Position numbers and translations under genes: made by a program
Part shown: one piece after another, positions 1 to 11,157 of the stretch
Layout: each line of letters opens with the position of its first letter
Numbering within the stretch: the first letter of the stretch is position 1
NCBI GenBank assembly: GCA_025355305.1
Contig: JANXZW010000028.1
Coordinates: forward strand, 1 to 55,647
DNA length: 55,647 nt
Reading direction: 5' to 3'
DNA from: Actinomycetes bacterium
GTDB lineage: Bacteria; Actinomycetota; Actinomycetes; Nanopelagicales; Nanopelagicaceae
The notes under the pieces: model-generated
What the model saw: the letters and a program-made list of their open reading frames with translations, nothing else
Databases searched by the model: none
What the model was told of the DNA's origin: nothing

Positions 1-394
1 TCTGGAGGTCTTGCCCTTTGCGGGGAGCGCGGCTAGCACCTCCGAAGAGAGTTGAAAATATATCGCTCTGTGAGCCGCCTCCAAATATGTCTTCAAACCC
101 ACCCCCTGAAAATCCTCCACCTTGAGGCTGCGCGCCACTACGCGGAGCCCGGCCACTGGTAAATGCATCGCGCATCTCTTGGTATTCGGCACGCTTCTTT
201 ACATCGGAGAGAACTTCATAGGCCTCAGAGACCTCTTTAAAGCGATCCTCTAACTTCCTGTCACCTTTGGTTTTATCAGGATGAAGATCTTTAGCTAACT
301 TACGGTAGGCCTTCTTGATCGCAGTAGCATCATCCACTTTGGAGACGCCAAGGATCTTGTAGAGATCTTTCTCATACAAATCTTTGGCGGCCAT
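1..394 (-). CDS. dnaJ: DnaJ co-chaperone, N-terminal part (cut by window start)
   Basis: Hsp40 co-chaperone that stimulates the ATPase of DnaK and delivers unfolded clients. The visible 131 codons start at ATG (392-394 on the complement) and hold a complete J domain: [20 protein letters not shown] near residues 12-31 and the HPD tripeptide that contacts DnaK near residue 39. A Gly/Ser/Phe-rich linker with repeated GG and a DIFGG segment follows. The zinc-finger and C-terminal domains lie outside the window, so DnaJ versus CbpA type cannot be settled by domains. The position 26 bases behind grpE in a dnaK-grpE-dnaJ operon favours DnaJ. An hspR gene would be expected next, out of view. Confidence 0.93.
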   Translation of the reverse strand, partial: MAAKDLYEKDLYKILGVSKVDDATAIKKAYRKLAKDLHPDKTKGDRKLEDRFKEVSEAYEVLSDVKKRAEYQEMRDAFTSGRAPRSGAQPQGGGFSGGGFEDIFGGGSQSDIFSTLFGGASRAPRKGQDLQ

Positions 395-420
395 TTTCCT
401 ATTTACTCTCTCATCAGCTT

Positions 421-909
421 CTAGGCGGGATCGGTGACTATGACTTGGGCAGGTCTAAGAATTCGCTCTTTGAGTTTGTAACCTGGTCGGATCACAGTAG
501 TTACTTGTGTTTCCAATACCTCTGGGGAGGTCTCATGTATAAGCGCTTCATGGATATTGGGATCGAAATTGACTCCGATCCCCTCAAACCTAGTGAGACC
601 TAACTTTGTGGTCGTTCCTGTTATTTGATCTGCCACCGCTTTGAATCCACCGCTCAATTCTCCATGCTGTTTTGCACGGTCGATGTCGTCAAGTGCTCCC
701 AGAAACTGTGCGAGGACGAGAGCTGTTACAGCCTCGGTCGACTCGCTGCGTTCACGATCAATCCGCTTACGATAGTTCTGGAAATCCGCTTGTAAACGTT
801 GGAGATCATTGGTGAGAACAGCGACTGGATCAACTTCTCCAATAGCTTGCGCTACTGCATCAGAGAGCGCTTGTTCAGCGCTCTCTGGACTCGTTGGCTC
901 TTCAGACAT
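421..909 (-). CDS. grpE: GrpE nucleotide exchange factor
   Basis: GrpE releases ADP from DnaK and resets the chaperone cycle. The 162-residue protein has an acidic N-terminus, a long helix (about residues 30-60, [19 protein letters not shown]) that fits the GrpE dimerisation coiled coil, and the C-terminal beta domain with [15 protein letters not shown], a family hallmark. Length is slightly short but normal for Actinobacteria. Its ATG overlaps the TAA of dnaK by one base (TAATG), so translation is probably coupled. Second gene of the operon controlled from the promoter at about 2800-2828. Confidence 0.96.
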   Translation of the reverse strand: MSEEPTSPESAEQALSDAVAQAIGEVDPVAVLTNDLQRLQADFQNYRKRIDRERSESTEAVTALVLAQFLGALDDIDRAKQHGELSGGFKAVADQITGTTTKLGLTRFEGIGVNFDPNIHEALIHETSPEVLETQVTTVIRPGYKLKERILRPAQVIVTDPA

Positions 910-2732
910 TACTGCTCTTCTACGATCTCTGCATCTTCCACGCCATCATCTGCCTTGGGAGTCTCGGCAGAGTGCGCGGCGCTGGCGGCGTAGAGCGATG
1001 CTCCCAGCTCTTGGCTAAGAGAAGAGACCTTCTCGGTTGCAGCCTTAATTGCGTTGAGATCGGTTCCTGCTATCGCACTCTTGAGATCCACCAGGGCGCT
1101 CTCAACTTCTGCCTTCTTTGTAGCGGTTTCATCTTGTGACAATTTCTCTTCGTTATCCTTGATGAACTTCTCGGTCTGATAGACCAGGCTATCTCCGATA
1201 TTACGAGTCTCGGCTTCCTCGCGGCGCGCCTTATCCTCTTCGGCGTGGGCTTCAGCGTCCTTCACCATGCGATCAATCTCCTCTTTGGAGAGGGATGAGC
1301 CACCGCTAATCGTGATCTTCTGCTCCTTGCCGGTGCCCAGATCCTTCGCTGCTACATGCAAGATACCGTTGGCATCGATATCAAATGTGACCTCGATCTG
1401 AGGAACTCCCCGAGGTGCCGGCGCAATCCCGGTAAGTTCAAACATTCCAAGTCGCTTGTTGGCGCTAGCAATTTCGCGCTCCCCTTGGAAGACCTGGATC
1501 TGTACCGCAGGCTGATTATCGTCAGCTGTCGTAAAGATCTCTGACCGTTTGGTAGGAATGGTTGTGTTCTTATCGATCAACTTCGTCATTACGCCACCCT
1601 TGGTTTCGATACCGAGTGAGAGTGGAGTGACATCAAGCAGAAGGATGTCCTTAACATCGCCCTTCAGAACTCCTGCCTGTAGCGCAGCTCCAACAGCAAC
1701 TACCTCATCAGGGTTAACACCCTTGTTTGGCTCCTTGCCACCGGTGAGTGCGCGAACGAGTTCAACGACCGCTGGCATACGAGTTGAACCACCAACGAGT
1801 ACGACATGGTCGATATCTGCGATGGGAATTCCAGCATCTTTGAGAACAGTCTGGAAAGGTCCCTTACAGCGCGCAAGAAGATCAGCGGTCATGTTTTCAA
1901 ATTGAGCACGGGTAATTGTTTCATCCAAGAACAATGGATTCTTCTCAGCATCGACGGTGATATACGGAAGATTGATCGATGTCTGTGCGGAGGAAGAGAG
2001 CTCAATCTTCGCCTTCTCGGCAGCTTCGCGAACGCGCTGCATCGCCATCTTGTCTTTAGTTAAATCAATGCCATTTGATTTCTTAAATGTTGCCACTAGA
2101 TAGTCGACGAGAGCTTGATCCCAATCATCTCCACCAAGGTGGTTATCTCCATTGGTTGCCTTTACCTCAATGACTCCTTCACCCATTTCTAGGAGAGAGA
2201 CATCGAAGGTTCCACCGCCAAGATCGAAGACCAGAATTGTCTGCTCGTGATCGCCCTTATCAAAGCCATATGCAAAGGCGGCAGCGGTGGGCTCGTTGAC
2301 GATACGAAGTACGTTGAGTCCTGCGATCTCTCCCGCTTCCTTAGTTGCTTGGCGCTGGGCGTCATCAAAATATGCGGGCACGGTGATAACAGCATCACTA
2401 ACTGTGTCGCCCAAGTAGGCCTCGGCATCTCGCTTTAGCTTCATCAAGATACGAGCTGAGATCTCTTGGGGGGTGTACTTCTTGCCATCAATGTCGGTGG
2501 TCCAAGTAGTACCCATGTGACGCTTTACGGAACGGATGGTCCGCTCCACATTTGTTACTGACTGGCGCTTGGCTACCTCACCGACCAAGACCTCGCCATT
2601 CTTTGCGAAGGCGACGATCGAGGGGGTGGTACGAGCGCCCTCGGCGTTAGCGATGACGGTGGGCTCGCCGCCCTCCAAGACGCTGACGCAGCTATTTGTT
2701 GTTCCTAAGTCGATTCCTACGGCTCTAGCCAT
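909..2732 (-). CDS. dnaK: DnaK (Hsp70) chaperone
   Basis: Cytoplasmic ATP-dependent chaperone, 607 residues. The Hsp70 signatures are present: [10 protein letters not shown] at residues 5-14, [13 protein letters not shown] in the middle of the nucleotide-binding domain, and [13 protein letters not shown] later. The substrate-binding domain follows, and the tail ends in acidic EDAEIVEEQ, as usual for bacterial DnaK. ATG start with a GAGGGAGA-type ribosome site. First gene of dnaK-grpE-dnaJ. Upstream (2733-2888) are a promoter and two HAIR-like inverted repeats, pointing to HspR repression (see those entries). Confidence 0.98.
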   Translation of the reverse strand: MARAVGIDLGTTNSCVSVLEGGEPTVIANAEGARTTPSIVAFAKNGEVLVGEVAKRQSVTNVERTIRSVKRHMGTTWTTDIDGKKYTPQEISARILMKLKRDAEAYLGDTVSDAVITVPAYFDDAQRQATKEAGEIAGLNVLRIVNEPTAAAFAYGFDKGDHEQTILVFDLGGGTFDVSLLEMGEGVIEVKATNGDNHLGGDDWDQALVDYLVATFKKSNGIDLTKDKMAMQRVREAAEKAKIELSSSAQTSINLPYITVDAEKNPLFLDETITRAQFENMTADLLARCKGPFQTVLKDAGIPIADIDHVVLVGGSTRMPAVVELVRALTGGKEPNKGVNPDEVVAVGAALQAGVLKGDVKDILLLDVTPLSLGIETKGGVMTKLIDKNTTIPTKRSEIFTTADDNQPAVQIQVFQGEREIASANKRLGMFELTGIAPAPRGVPQIEVTFDIDANGILHVAAKDLGTGKEQKITISGGSSLSKEEIDRMVKDAEAHAEEDKARREEAETRNIGDSLVYQTEKFIKDNEEKLSQDETATKKAEVESALVDLKSAIAGTDLNAIKAATEKVSSLSQELGASLYAASAAHSAETPKADDGVEDAEIVEEQ

Positions 2733-2799
2733 CTTTCATTCTCCCTCTGTTACGCCCCAATGGGGGTTCTTGCCCGGTTTTTCCTCTGGGCCTGACCGA

Positions 2800-2828
2800 A
2801 TTCTCGCTCTTGAGTCGCAAACTGTCAA
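2800..2828 (-). promoter_or_regulatory. dnaK operon promoter (-35 TTGACA, -10 GAGAAT)
   Basis: Read on the minus strand, a perfect -35 hexamer TTGACA (complement of 2823-2828) is followed after exactly 17 bases by GAGAAT (complement of 2800-2805), which matches TATAAT at four of six positions. The dnaK ATG lies about 70 bases downstream. The HAIR-like repeats cover the spacer and the -35 box. The housekeeping sigma type is inferred from the hexamers. Confidence 0.72.
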
Positions 2829-2852
2829 AAGATTGAGTCGGTGTGGCTCAAG
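2809..2852. promoter_or_regulatory. Two HAIR-like HspR operators upstream of dnaK
   Basis: The HspR-associated inverted repeat has the form CTTGAGT-N7-ACTCAAG. Positions 2832-2852 read ATTGAGT-N7-GCTCAAG, an almost perfect copy. Positions 2809-2829 read CTTGAGT-N7-TGTCAAA, with a perfect left arm and a degenerate right arm. The two copies start 23 bases apart, so they lie on roughly the same helix face. One covers the -35 and spacer of the dnaK promoter and the other is just upstream, as expected for a repressor that blocks RNA polymerase. HspR itself is not in the window. Confidence 0.75.
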
Positions 2853-2888
2853 TTACGAGTTATCTAGGTAACGAGGAGGTAGCGGGAT

Positions 2889-3494
2889 TTATTCCCAGAC
2901 TTTGGGGGTGCGTCGCGGTGAAGTTGCCTGCATGATCAGCCCAATCAAGATCCCGCCTAGAAGCCCACCAAGGTGGGCCTGCCAGGCAATATTGGGAACG
3001 GTAAAAGTGATGATGAGGTTGATGACAACGCTGCCAACAACTTGGGGGTAGTCAACTCCCATTCTCTTGCCAGCCACCAAGATCACTCCAAATAAACCGA
3101 AGATCATTCCGGAGGCACCAACCGAAGGGGTGTTTGCTGAAGTCAACAAGAGGCAGGTTACCGAGGCGGCGAGCGCAGAACCAGTCAAGATGAGTGCGTA
3201 GCGAGCCCTTCCGTAAAAATGTTCGACAATATTTCCAAGTTGGAAGAGAACCAGCATATTAAATCCTAGATGAAACCAACTCGCATGGGTTAGGACAACA
3301 GAGAAGATTCGCCACCATTCCCCGGCATAAACCCCGTGAATTTTCCCATCTGGAAAGAAGGCTTTCTTAATCAAGAATAAATTCTCCTGGAGGCTTAAGC
3401 CACCCCAAGTAACTTTCGGCGCATATTGCGCAATGATAAAGAACCCAGATATGACAACAATTAGGTTTGTTGTTATTGAATTCTTTAACTTCAT
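2889..3494 (-). CDS. Rhomboid family intramembrane serine protease
   Basis: Membrane protease of the rhomboid family, 201 residues with about six membrane segments. The family signature EWWRIFSVVLTHASWFHLGFN is at about residues 59-79, including the oxyanion-region His and Asn. The catalytic serine is in GASG (Ser128) and the catalytic histidine in WQAHLGG (His174). A short N-terminus enters the first membrane helix directly. It follows the cyclophilin gene by four bases, so the two are probably cotranscribed. In Streptomyces the ppiA-rhomboid pair lies next to crgA; here crgA is about 41 kb away, across the origin. Substrates cannot be predicted. Confidence 0.9.
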   Translation of the reverse strand: MKLKNSITTNLIVVISGFFIIAQYAPKVTWGGLSLQENLFLIKKAFFPDGKIHGVYAGEWWRIFSVVLTHASWFHLGFNMLVLFQLGNIVEHFYGRARYALILTGSALAASVTCLLLTSANTPSVGASGMIFGLFGVILVAGKRMGVDYPQVVGSVVINLIITFTVPNIAWQAHLGGLLGGILIGLIMQATSPRRTPKVWE

Positions 3495-3498
3495 ATGA

Positions 3499-3966
3499 CT
3501 ATTCGGTAATAGTTACAGAATTAATCTTGATAGCTTCAACTGGACGATCTCCAGAACCAGTCTTTGCGGTCTCTATAGCATCGACGACCTTCTTTGAAGC
3601 CTCATCTTTTACCTCACCAAAGATCGAGTGCTTGCGGTTCAACCAAGTTGTTGGGGCGGCGGTAATAAAGAATTGTGAACCATTGGTGTTTGGACCGGAA
3701 TTTGCCATTGCGAGAAGGTATGGACGGTCAAAATTCAATTCTCCGTGGAACTCATCATCAAACTTGTAACCTGGGCCACCAGTTCCGGTGCCTTGTGGGC
3801 AACCTCCCTGGATCATGAAGCCTGAGATGACGCGGTGGAAAACGGTCCCGTTATAGAAGTCCTTCTTAACGAGATCTAGGAAATTTTGCACGGTTTTGGG
3901 GGTGTGATTATCAAAGAGCTCGATGACAATATCGCCCTTTGATGTCTGAAGAGTTGCTGTAGTCAT
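3499..3966 (-). CDS. ppiA: Cyclophilin-type peptidyl-prolyl cis-trans isomerase
   Basis: Catalyses proline cis-trans isomerisation in protein folding. The 155-residue protein is a single cyclophilin domain: FHRVISGFMIQGG at residues 43-55 carries the catalytic Arg45 and substrate-pocket Phe50 and Gln53; AMANSGPNTNGSQFFI at 87-101 and the Trp-Leu plus KHSIFGEV at 108-119 complete the pocket. No signal peptide or membrane segment is seen, so it is predicted cytoplasmic. Actinobacteria usually keep this gene close to gyrA, as here, with two tRNA genes between. ATG start. Confidence 0.95.
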   Translation of the reverse strand: MTTATLQTSKGDIVIELFDNHTPKTVQNFLDLVKKDFYNGTVFHRVISGFMIQGGCPQGTGTGGPGYKFDDEFHGELNFDRPYLLAMANSGPNTNGSQFFITAAPTTWLNRKHSIFGEVKDEASKKVVDAIETAKTGSGDRPVEAIKINSVTITE

Positions 3967-4023
3967 GGCAGTTGCCTCCGCTTTAGATGTATCTGGAATT
4001 TTGTACGTGGTGCAGTTAATAAG

Positions 4024-4096
4024 TGGAGCCTAGGAGGATCGAACTCCTGACCTCCTGCTTGCAAAGCAGGCGCTCTACCAATTGAGCTAAGGCCCC
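4024..4096 (-). tRNA. tRNA-Ala (anticodon UGC)
   Basis: A 73-base cloverleaf on the minus strand. The acceptor arm GGGGCCU pairs with AGGCUCC (one G-U), the D arm is GCUC/GAGC, the anticodon stem CCUGC/GCAGG flanks the loop with UGC, and the T arm has GUUCGAUC. The discriminator base is A. CCA is not encoded (the next bases are CTT), so the tail must be added by the CCA enzyme. tRNA-Ala and tRNA-Ile downstream of gyrA is a common actinobacterial arrangement. Confidence 0.96.
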
Positions 4097-4138
4097 TTAT
4101 TTAGATCAGAATCCGTACCTTATCCGAACTCGGTAAAT

Positions 4139-4807
4139 CTAGGAAATCTCAGCTTTCCACTCAGGTAGGCGAATTTGACTCGCTTCGCCAAGGGCGGCCC
4201 TCACTGCGGCAGCATCGCCAACTAGTCCATAAACGGGAGTGCCTGGCTGTTGACGCCATGACTCATCTATTGTTCCTGCGTCCACGGCGCCAAATCCAAG
4301 TTCCTCAATTAAATCCATGACCACCTTCTTGGCCGCTAGGTCATCTCCCGCAACAGGAAGAGCCATGCGATCTGGATCGCCTGCATCCCTTGCCTTGGCA
4401 ATGATGTTAACCGAGTAGATTCCATTGAAAGCTTTTACAACGGGGTAGCCGATCTGGTTTGAAACCCATCGGCTCTCTGGATCCCCCGCCTCTATCTCGG
4501 GAATTAACCCATCGCGTTGTTGAGGGTAGTAATTGCCAGTATCAATCACGACTACACCTGGTTTGGCGCCTTTAAAGAAGCCCACTGGAAGGTTCGGTAT
4601 GTTCTTCTCGGGGATAGTTACAACAATTAAATCCGCACCTTCAGCTGCGGTCACCGGTGTACCTGCTTTTGCACCAGTTTCGGCAACAAGATCAGAGAGA
4701 GACTCTGGACCGCGGGAGTTTGCGACCGTAACATCGTGACCTAATTGAGTGAGACGACGAGTTAGATTGCCGCCGATATTTCCTGCGCCGATTATCCCGA
4801 TCTGCAT
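4139..4807 (-). CDS. NADPH:F420 reductase-like NAD(P)-binding oxidoreductase
   Basis: A 222-residue single-domain protein beginning with a Rossmann fold, GIIGAGNIGG at residues 4-13. ANSRG at 29-33 places an arginine just after strand beta-2, typical of NADP(H) preference. This matches the F420_oxidored family (NADPH-dependent F420 reductase and relatives). Later segments DTGNYYPQQRDG and KAFNGI resemble that family. Whether the partner is F420 or another flavin-like acceptor cannot be told; F420 use is plausible in Actinobacteria. It sits alone between tRNA-Ala and tRNA-Ile. ATG start with a GGGAGA site upstream. Confidence 0.75.
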   Translation of the reverse strand: MQIGIIGAGNIGGNLTRRLTQLGHDVTVANSRGPESLSDLVAETGAKAGTPVTAAEGADLIVVTIPEKNIPNLPVGFFKGAKPGVVVIDTGNYYPQQRDGLIPEIEAGDPESRWVSNQIGYPVVKAFNGIYSVNIIAKARDAGDPDRMALPVAGDDLAAKKVVMDLIEELGFGAVDAGTIDESWRQQPGTPVYGLVGDAAAVRAALGEASQIRLPEWKAEIS

Positions 4808-4875
4808 TTTCTCTCCCTAGTACTCTCTGAATTTGATTCAATTGGGCGGTGACAGGGACGGCTTGTTGAATACTT

Positions 4876-4953
4876 TGGTGGGCCTGGGAGGACTTGAACC
4901 TCCGACCTCTTCCTTATCAGGGAAGCGCTCTAACCAAGCTGAGCTACAGGCCC
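4876..4953 (-). tRNA. tRNA-Ile (anticodon GAU)
   Basis: A 75-base cloverleaf plus encoded CCA (complement of 4876-4878). The acceptor arm GGGCCUG pairs fully with CAGGCCC, the anticodon stem CUUCC/GGAAG flanks the loop CUGAUAA with GAU, the variable loop is short, and the T loop is UUCAAGU. It lies between gyrA and the F420-reductase-like gene, on the same strand as gyrA. Confidence 0.97.
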
Positions 4954-5001
4954 ATTTTCATGGATCTCTTGCGAGGGCCTGAGGCTACCCGACTTCTGGG
5001 A

Positions 5002-7493
5002 TTAGCCCAAAATCTCCTCTGGTACTACATCTTTTACTTGAGTAATAGAAACAACCGAGGTGCCTTCATCCAGATTTACCAGGCGAACCCCAAGTGTGTC
5101 CCGACTCGTCTCGCGAATCTCTTCTACTGCGGTACGGATAACAACTCCTACAGATGTAATGGCAAGGATCTCATCCTTTGGCGCCACAATCATTGCTCCA
5201 ACTAAGGTGCCACGAGAATTCTCATCGATCTTCGCCGCTTTTACTCCGAGACCTCCTCGAGCCTGTTGCCGATATTCATCTAGGGGAGTCCGCTTGGCAT
5301 ATCCACCATCTGTGGCGGTTAATACAAATTGATCCGGTGAGGAGCCGGAGATTGCGGCCATTGTTAATAACTGGTCATCGTTACGGAATTTCATTCCTAT
5401 GACCCCAGAGGTGGAGCGACCCATGGATCGGATTGACCCTTCGCGTGCCGCGAAGCGGAGCGACATTCCATGTTTACTAACTAGGAGAATCTCGTCATCA
5501 TTTGTAATGAGCGCCGCTGATACAACCTCATCATCCTCTTTGAGGTTAATAGCAATAAGACCGCCAGCACGAGGTGAGTCGTACTCCGTGAGAGGTGACT
5601 TTTTGACCATGCCACTCTTGGTTGCGATAACTAAATAAAGAGAGGAGTCATATCCACGTAGCGAGATGACCTGAGCGATTGCCTCATCAGGCTTGAATGC
5701 TAAGAGATTTGCAACATGTTGCCCGCGAGCGTCGCGCCCAGTATCGGGAAGTTCATGAACTTTAGCGCGGTAGACGCGACCTTTATTTGTAAAGAAGACC
5801 AACCAATCATGAGTGGATGCGGTAAAGAAATGATCAACAAGATCATCTTGCTTAAGCGCCGCTCCCTTTACTCCTTTGCCACCCCGACGCTGGGCGCGGT
5901 AGAGATCAGCGCGGGTGCGCTTGGCGTATCCAGTACGGGTGATAGTTACAACAACCTCTTGATCTGGAATCAAATCTTCGATTGAAAGATCAGACTCGGC
6001 AAGAACAATCTGTGTGCGGCGTTCATCCGCATATTTCTCACCGAGTTCTAGGAGCTCACTCTTGATTATCTCACGTTGCTTTGCTTCATTCGCCAGAATT
6101 TCATTGAGAAGAACGATATCTGCCATAAGCGTTTCGTATTCGTCATTGATCTTCTGGCGTTCAAGGGCGGCGATACGCCGCAACTGCATATCAAGAATTG
6201 CGTTGGCTTGAATCTCATCAACATCGAGAAGCTTCATCAGTCCAGTGCGGGCCTCTTCGGGAGTCTTTGATGCGCGAATCAAGGCAATGACGGCGTCCAG
6301 TGCATCCAATGCTTTGAGGTAACCCTGCAGGATATGTGCACGTCGTTCGCGCTCGGCAAGGCGGAATCGAGTACGACGGACAATGACTTCAACTTGGTGT
6401 TCAATGTAATAACGAATGAATTCATCGAGTCTGAGTGTGCGCGGCACGCCATCTACCAGCGCCAACATATTGGCGCCGAAGGAATCTTGTAATTGGGTGT
6501 GCTTGTAAAGGTTATTGAGAACTACCTTTGGAGTGGCATCGTTGCGCAGGACAATTACCAAGCGTTGACCTAGGCGTTCATTTCCTTCATCGCGCACATC
6601 GGCGATTCCCTTGATTCGGCCATCTTTTACAAGCTCTGCAATTTTGAGAGCTAAGTTATCGGGATTTACTTGATATGGAAGCTCTGTTACCACAAGGCAG
6701 GTGCGCTTATTGATCTCTTCAACCTCAACAACTGCTCGCATAATGATAGAACCGCGGCCCGTGCGGTAAGCATCTTCAATACCTTGGCGTCCCACGATTA
6801 GCGCCTTGGTAGGAAAGTCAGGGCCTTTAACAATGGTCATCAGTGTGGCGAGGGTCTCTTCAGGTGTTGCATCGGGATGTTCTAACGCCCAGGCGGTTGC
6901 TTGAATAATTTCAGTGAGATTGTGCGGCGGAATATTTGTAGCCATTCCAACTGCGATACCAGCAGAGCCATTGACAAGAAGATTGGGGAAGCGTGAAGGC
7001 AAAACTGTCGGTTCCTGTGAACGGCCATCGTAATTTGATATGAAGTTGACGGTATCTTCATCAATATCGCGCATCATCTCCATGGCTAACGGCGCGAGTT
7101 TGGCCTCGGTGTATCGCATGGCCGCAGCGGGATCATTGCCGGGAGAACCAAAGTTGCCGTTTCCATCGATGAGTGGATAACGCAGTGACCAGAATTGTGC
7201 CAGTCGCACGACCGCGTCATAGATGGCTCCATCACCGTGGGGATGGTAGTTACCCATGACATCACCGACGATACGAGAAGATTTGTAATAACCCTTATCT
7301 GGACGGTAGCCAGCATCAAACATTGCGTAAAGAACGCGGCGATGTACCGGCTTTAGACCATCGCGTACATCTGGTAAAGCGCGTCCAACAATTACCGACA
7401 TTGCATAATCAAGATAACTACGAGCCATTTCGACTTGTAGATCTACCGACTCAACCTTCGAGCCTTCCATACCCTCTTGAAATCTATCGTCCA

Positions 7494-7494
<1 letters not shown>
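5002..7494 (-). CDS. gyrA: DNA gyrase subunit A
   Basis: Breakage-rejoining subunit of gyrase, 830 residues. The active-site tyrosine is Tyr128 in AAMRYTE, and the quinolone-determining helix is [10 protein letters not shown] at residues 84-93. The C-terminal beta-pinwheel carries the gyrase-specific GyrA box QRRGGKG, separating it from ParC. At the position of E. coli Ser83 / M. tuberculosis Ala90 there is Gly89, followed by Ala90; the acidic partner Asp93 is kept. The ATG overlaps the gyrB TAA by one base, so the subunits are translationally coupled. No type IV topoisomerase genes are in the window. Confidence 0.98.
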
Positions 7495-9506
<2,012 letters not shown>

Positions 9507-9549
9507 CTAAGGCGAATATGGCTGGTATACCGGCAAATCTTAGTCGTAA

Positions 9550-9609
9550 ATCGGTATTAGAACCAGCCATAAAAAGGCGTAGGTGAAGTTCTGGCGGTCT
9601 AATACCGAT
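9550..9609. repeat. 12-bp perfect inverted repeat in the dciA-gyrB gap
   Basis: ATCGGTATTAGA at 9550-9561 and its exact complement TCTAATACCGAT at 9598-9609 are separated by 36 bases. The right arm ends on the first base of the dciA stop codon. A shorter palindrome GGTATACC lies a little closer to gyrB. The position, in the leader or promoter zone of gyrBA, suggests a regulatory role (supercoiling-responsive promoter, operator pair or attenuator). No U-tract follows, so it is not a simple terminator. Confidence 0.5.
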
Positions 9610-10064
9610 TACCCGTAGGTATCCCTAGGCCCGCGAGAGTTTCGAACCGTTCTAATACCTTTTTTCCAACTTGGAGCGCCTGGAGGGAGGACCTGAATCT
9701 CCTCCACAAGAGCACCCGGAGCTGTACTGCTTATTGTCGTGAGTAGTTGCGAATGCATCAAAGTGAGCTGGGTGGCCCAAGCCGATGAACTAGCCTGAAT
9801 GATCAAGACTCCATCGACCAGGGAGAGTGGGGTGGAGTGGGAGCCGATATCGATCCCCACCACATCTAACCACTCAGTAAAAAGTCCTCCTTCGGCAATC
9901 CCTTGTTCCCATTGCCGAGTCGCAACCAATTCAGAGATCACAGAATTAATTCTCTGCGGGTCATCAATCTTCTGCCTAGGTAATTCTTCATTATTGGGCT
10001 TATGGTTCTTACGAGAACCTTCACGCCAAGTTTTATATAACTCTCGAGCGAGATCCACTTTCAT
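9609..10064 (-). CDS. dciA: DciA (DUF721) helicase-loading protein
   Basis: DciA is the ancestral bacterial factor that helps load the DnaB helicase. The 151-residue protein has a charged N-terminus with a central DUF721 core: EWLDVVGIDIGSHSTPLSLV followed by GVLIIQASSSAWATQLTLM, the conserved WA-QL pattern of the KH-like fold. It sits between recF and gyrB, the same place as M. tuberculosis Rv0004. Its ATG overlaps the end of recF by four bases. No DnaC/DnaI-type loader is in the window, consistent with DciA serving DnaB (34429-35829). Confidence 0.9.
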   Translation of the reverse strand: MKVDLARELYKTWREGSRKNHKPNNEELPRQKIDDPQRINSVISELVATRQWEQGIAEGGLFTEWLDVVGIDIGSHSTPLSLVDGVLIIQASSSAWATQLTLMHSQLLTTISSTAPGALVEEIQVLPPGAPSWKKGIRTVRNSRGPRDTYG

Positions 10065-11152
10065 AGCCGTAACTTTACGCTTCCATTTTTCACATAATAA
10101 GTAGCTCCATTGAGATCTTTTGGGAGGTCTGCTTCAACTGCCACAGTTATAAAAGTTTGCTCCGCAGATTTTGCTAGCGCAATTAGTTGATTACGACGCT
10201 CTTCGTCTAACTCAGAGAAAACATCATCAAGAATTAGAATGGGTTTCGTTCCCTCGCTCACCAAAAGGTCATAAGAAGCCAATTTTAATGAGAGGGCGAT
10301 CGACCATGATTCACCGTGTGATGCATACCCTTTAACAAGATGGTCCCCTAGGTGAAGGAGTAGATCATCGCGATGGGGTCCAACGAGTGTTAAGCCGCGA
10401 TCTAGCTCTTGTCCTCTTATCTCGCCCATCTTTTGAATTATTGTTCTGTAATTCTCCGCAGGATTGGTGCTGGGGTTCTCAATCGAGCTTTTATAAGTGA
10501 TGTGGGCCGATTTCTCTTGAGAGATACCTGCATATATTTTTGAGAAGAAGGGTACAAATTCAACAAGCAGTGATGTGCGGGCAGCAATTATTTCAGCTCC
10601 AAATTTTGCAACTTGCTGATCCCATGGTTCTAAAGAGGCGCCATTTGCCCTTGTTTTAAGTAGAGCATTCCTTTGGCGTAGTGATCTCTCATAATCGGAG
10701 ATAACACCTGCAAGGCGTGGAGATCGAAGAGTGATGATTTGATCGATAAATCTGCGGCGTTCAGTTGGATCACCACGGACTAAATCCATATCTTCCGGTG
10801 AGAAATATATGCACTGAATAAGGCCGAAGATCTCTTTCTGACTTCTAGTGGGGTTTTGATTGATTCTGGCTCTATTTGCCTTCTCACCATTTATTTCCAG
10901 CTCAACCAATATCTCGCGATCAGGCTCTTGTATCTTCGCCCGTGTATATGCGGCAGATTCACCTAGTTTTATGAGAGGAAGATCCCCTGATGTTCGATGA
11001 GAAGACAAGAAGGCCAGATAAAGAATAGATTCAACGATATTAGTCTTCCCCTCTCCGTTGCGTCCAAGAAATATGGTAATTCCAGGGTCTAAGGAGAGTT
11101 CAAGTTCACTATAAGAACGAAAGTTCTTGAGTGAAAGGTGAGAGAGATGCAC
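10061..11152 (-). CDS. recF: RecF recombination mediator ATPase
   Basis: SMC-like ABC ATPase that helps RecFOR load RecA at gaps. 363 residues with Walker A GRNGEGKTN near residues 30-38, the signature region FSPEDMDLVRGDPTERRRFID, and a Walker B/D-loop ILILDDVFSELDEERR near the end. Length matches the family. It lies five bases after dnaN and overlaps dciA by four bases: one dnaN-recF-dciA transcription unit. Confidence 0.97.
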   Translation of the reverse strand: MHLSHLSLKNFRSYSELELSLDPGITIFLGRNGEGKTNIVESILYLAFLSSHRTSGDLPLIKLGESAAYTRAKIQEPDREILVELEINGEKANRARINQNPTRSQKEIFGLIQCIYFSPEDMDLVRGDPTERRRFIDQIITLRSPRLAGVISDYERSLRQRNALLKTRANGASLEPWDQQVAKFGAEIIAARTSLLVEFVPFFSKIYAGISQEKSAHITYKSSIENPSTNPAENYRTIIQKMGEIRGQELDRGLTLVGPHRDDLLLHLGDHLVKGYASHGESWSIALSLKLASYDLLVSEGTKPILILDDVFSELDEERRNQLIALAKSAEQTFITVAVEADLPKDLNGATYYVKNGSVKLRL

Positions 11153-11157
11153 GCTTT

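Noticed and set aside
799-2871. Open frames on the plus strand opposite grpE-dnaK
   Set aside because: They mirror strongly conserved minus-strand genes and their translations show no domain.
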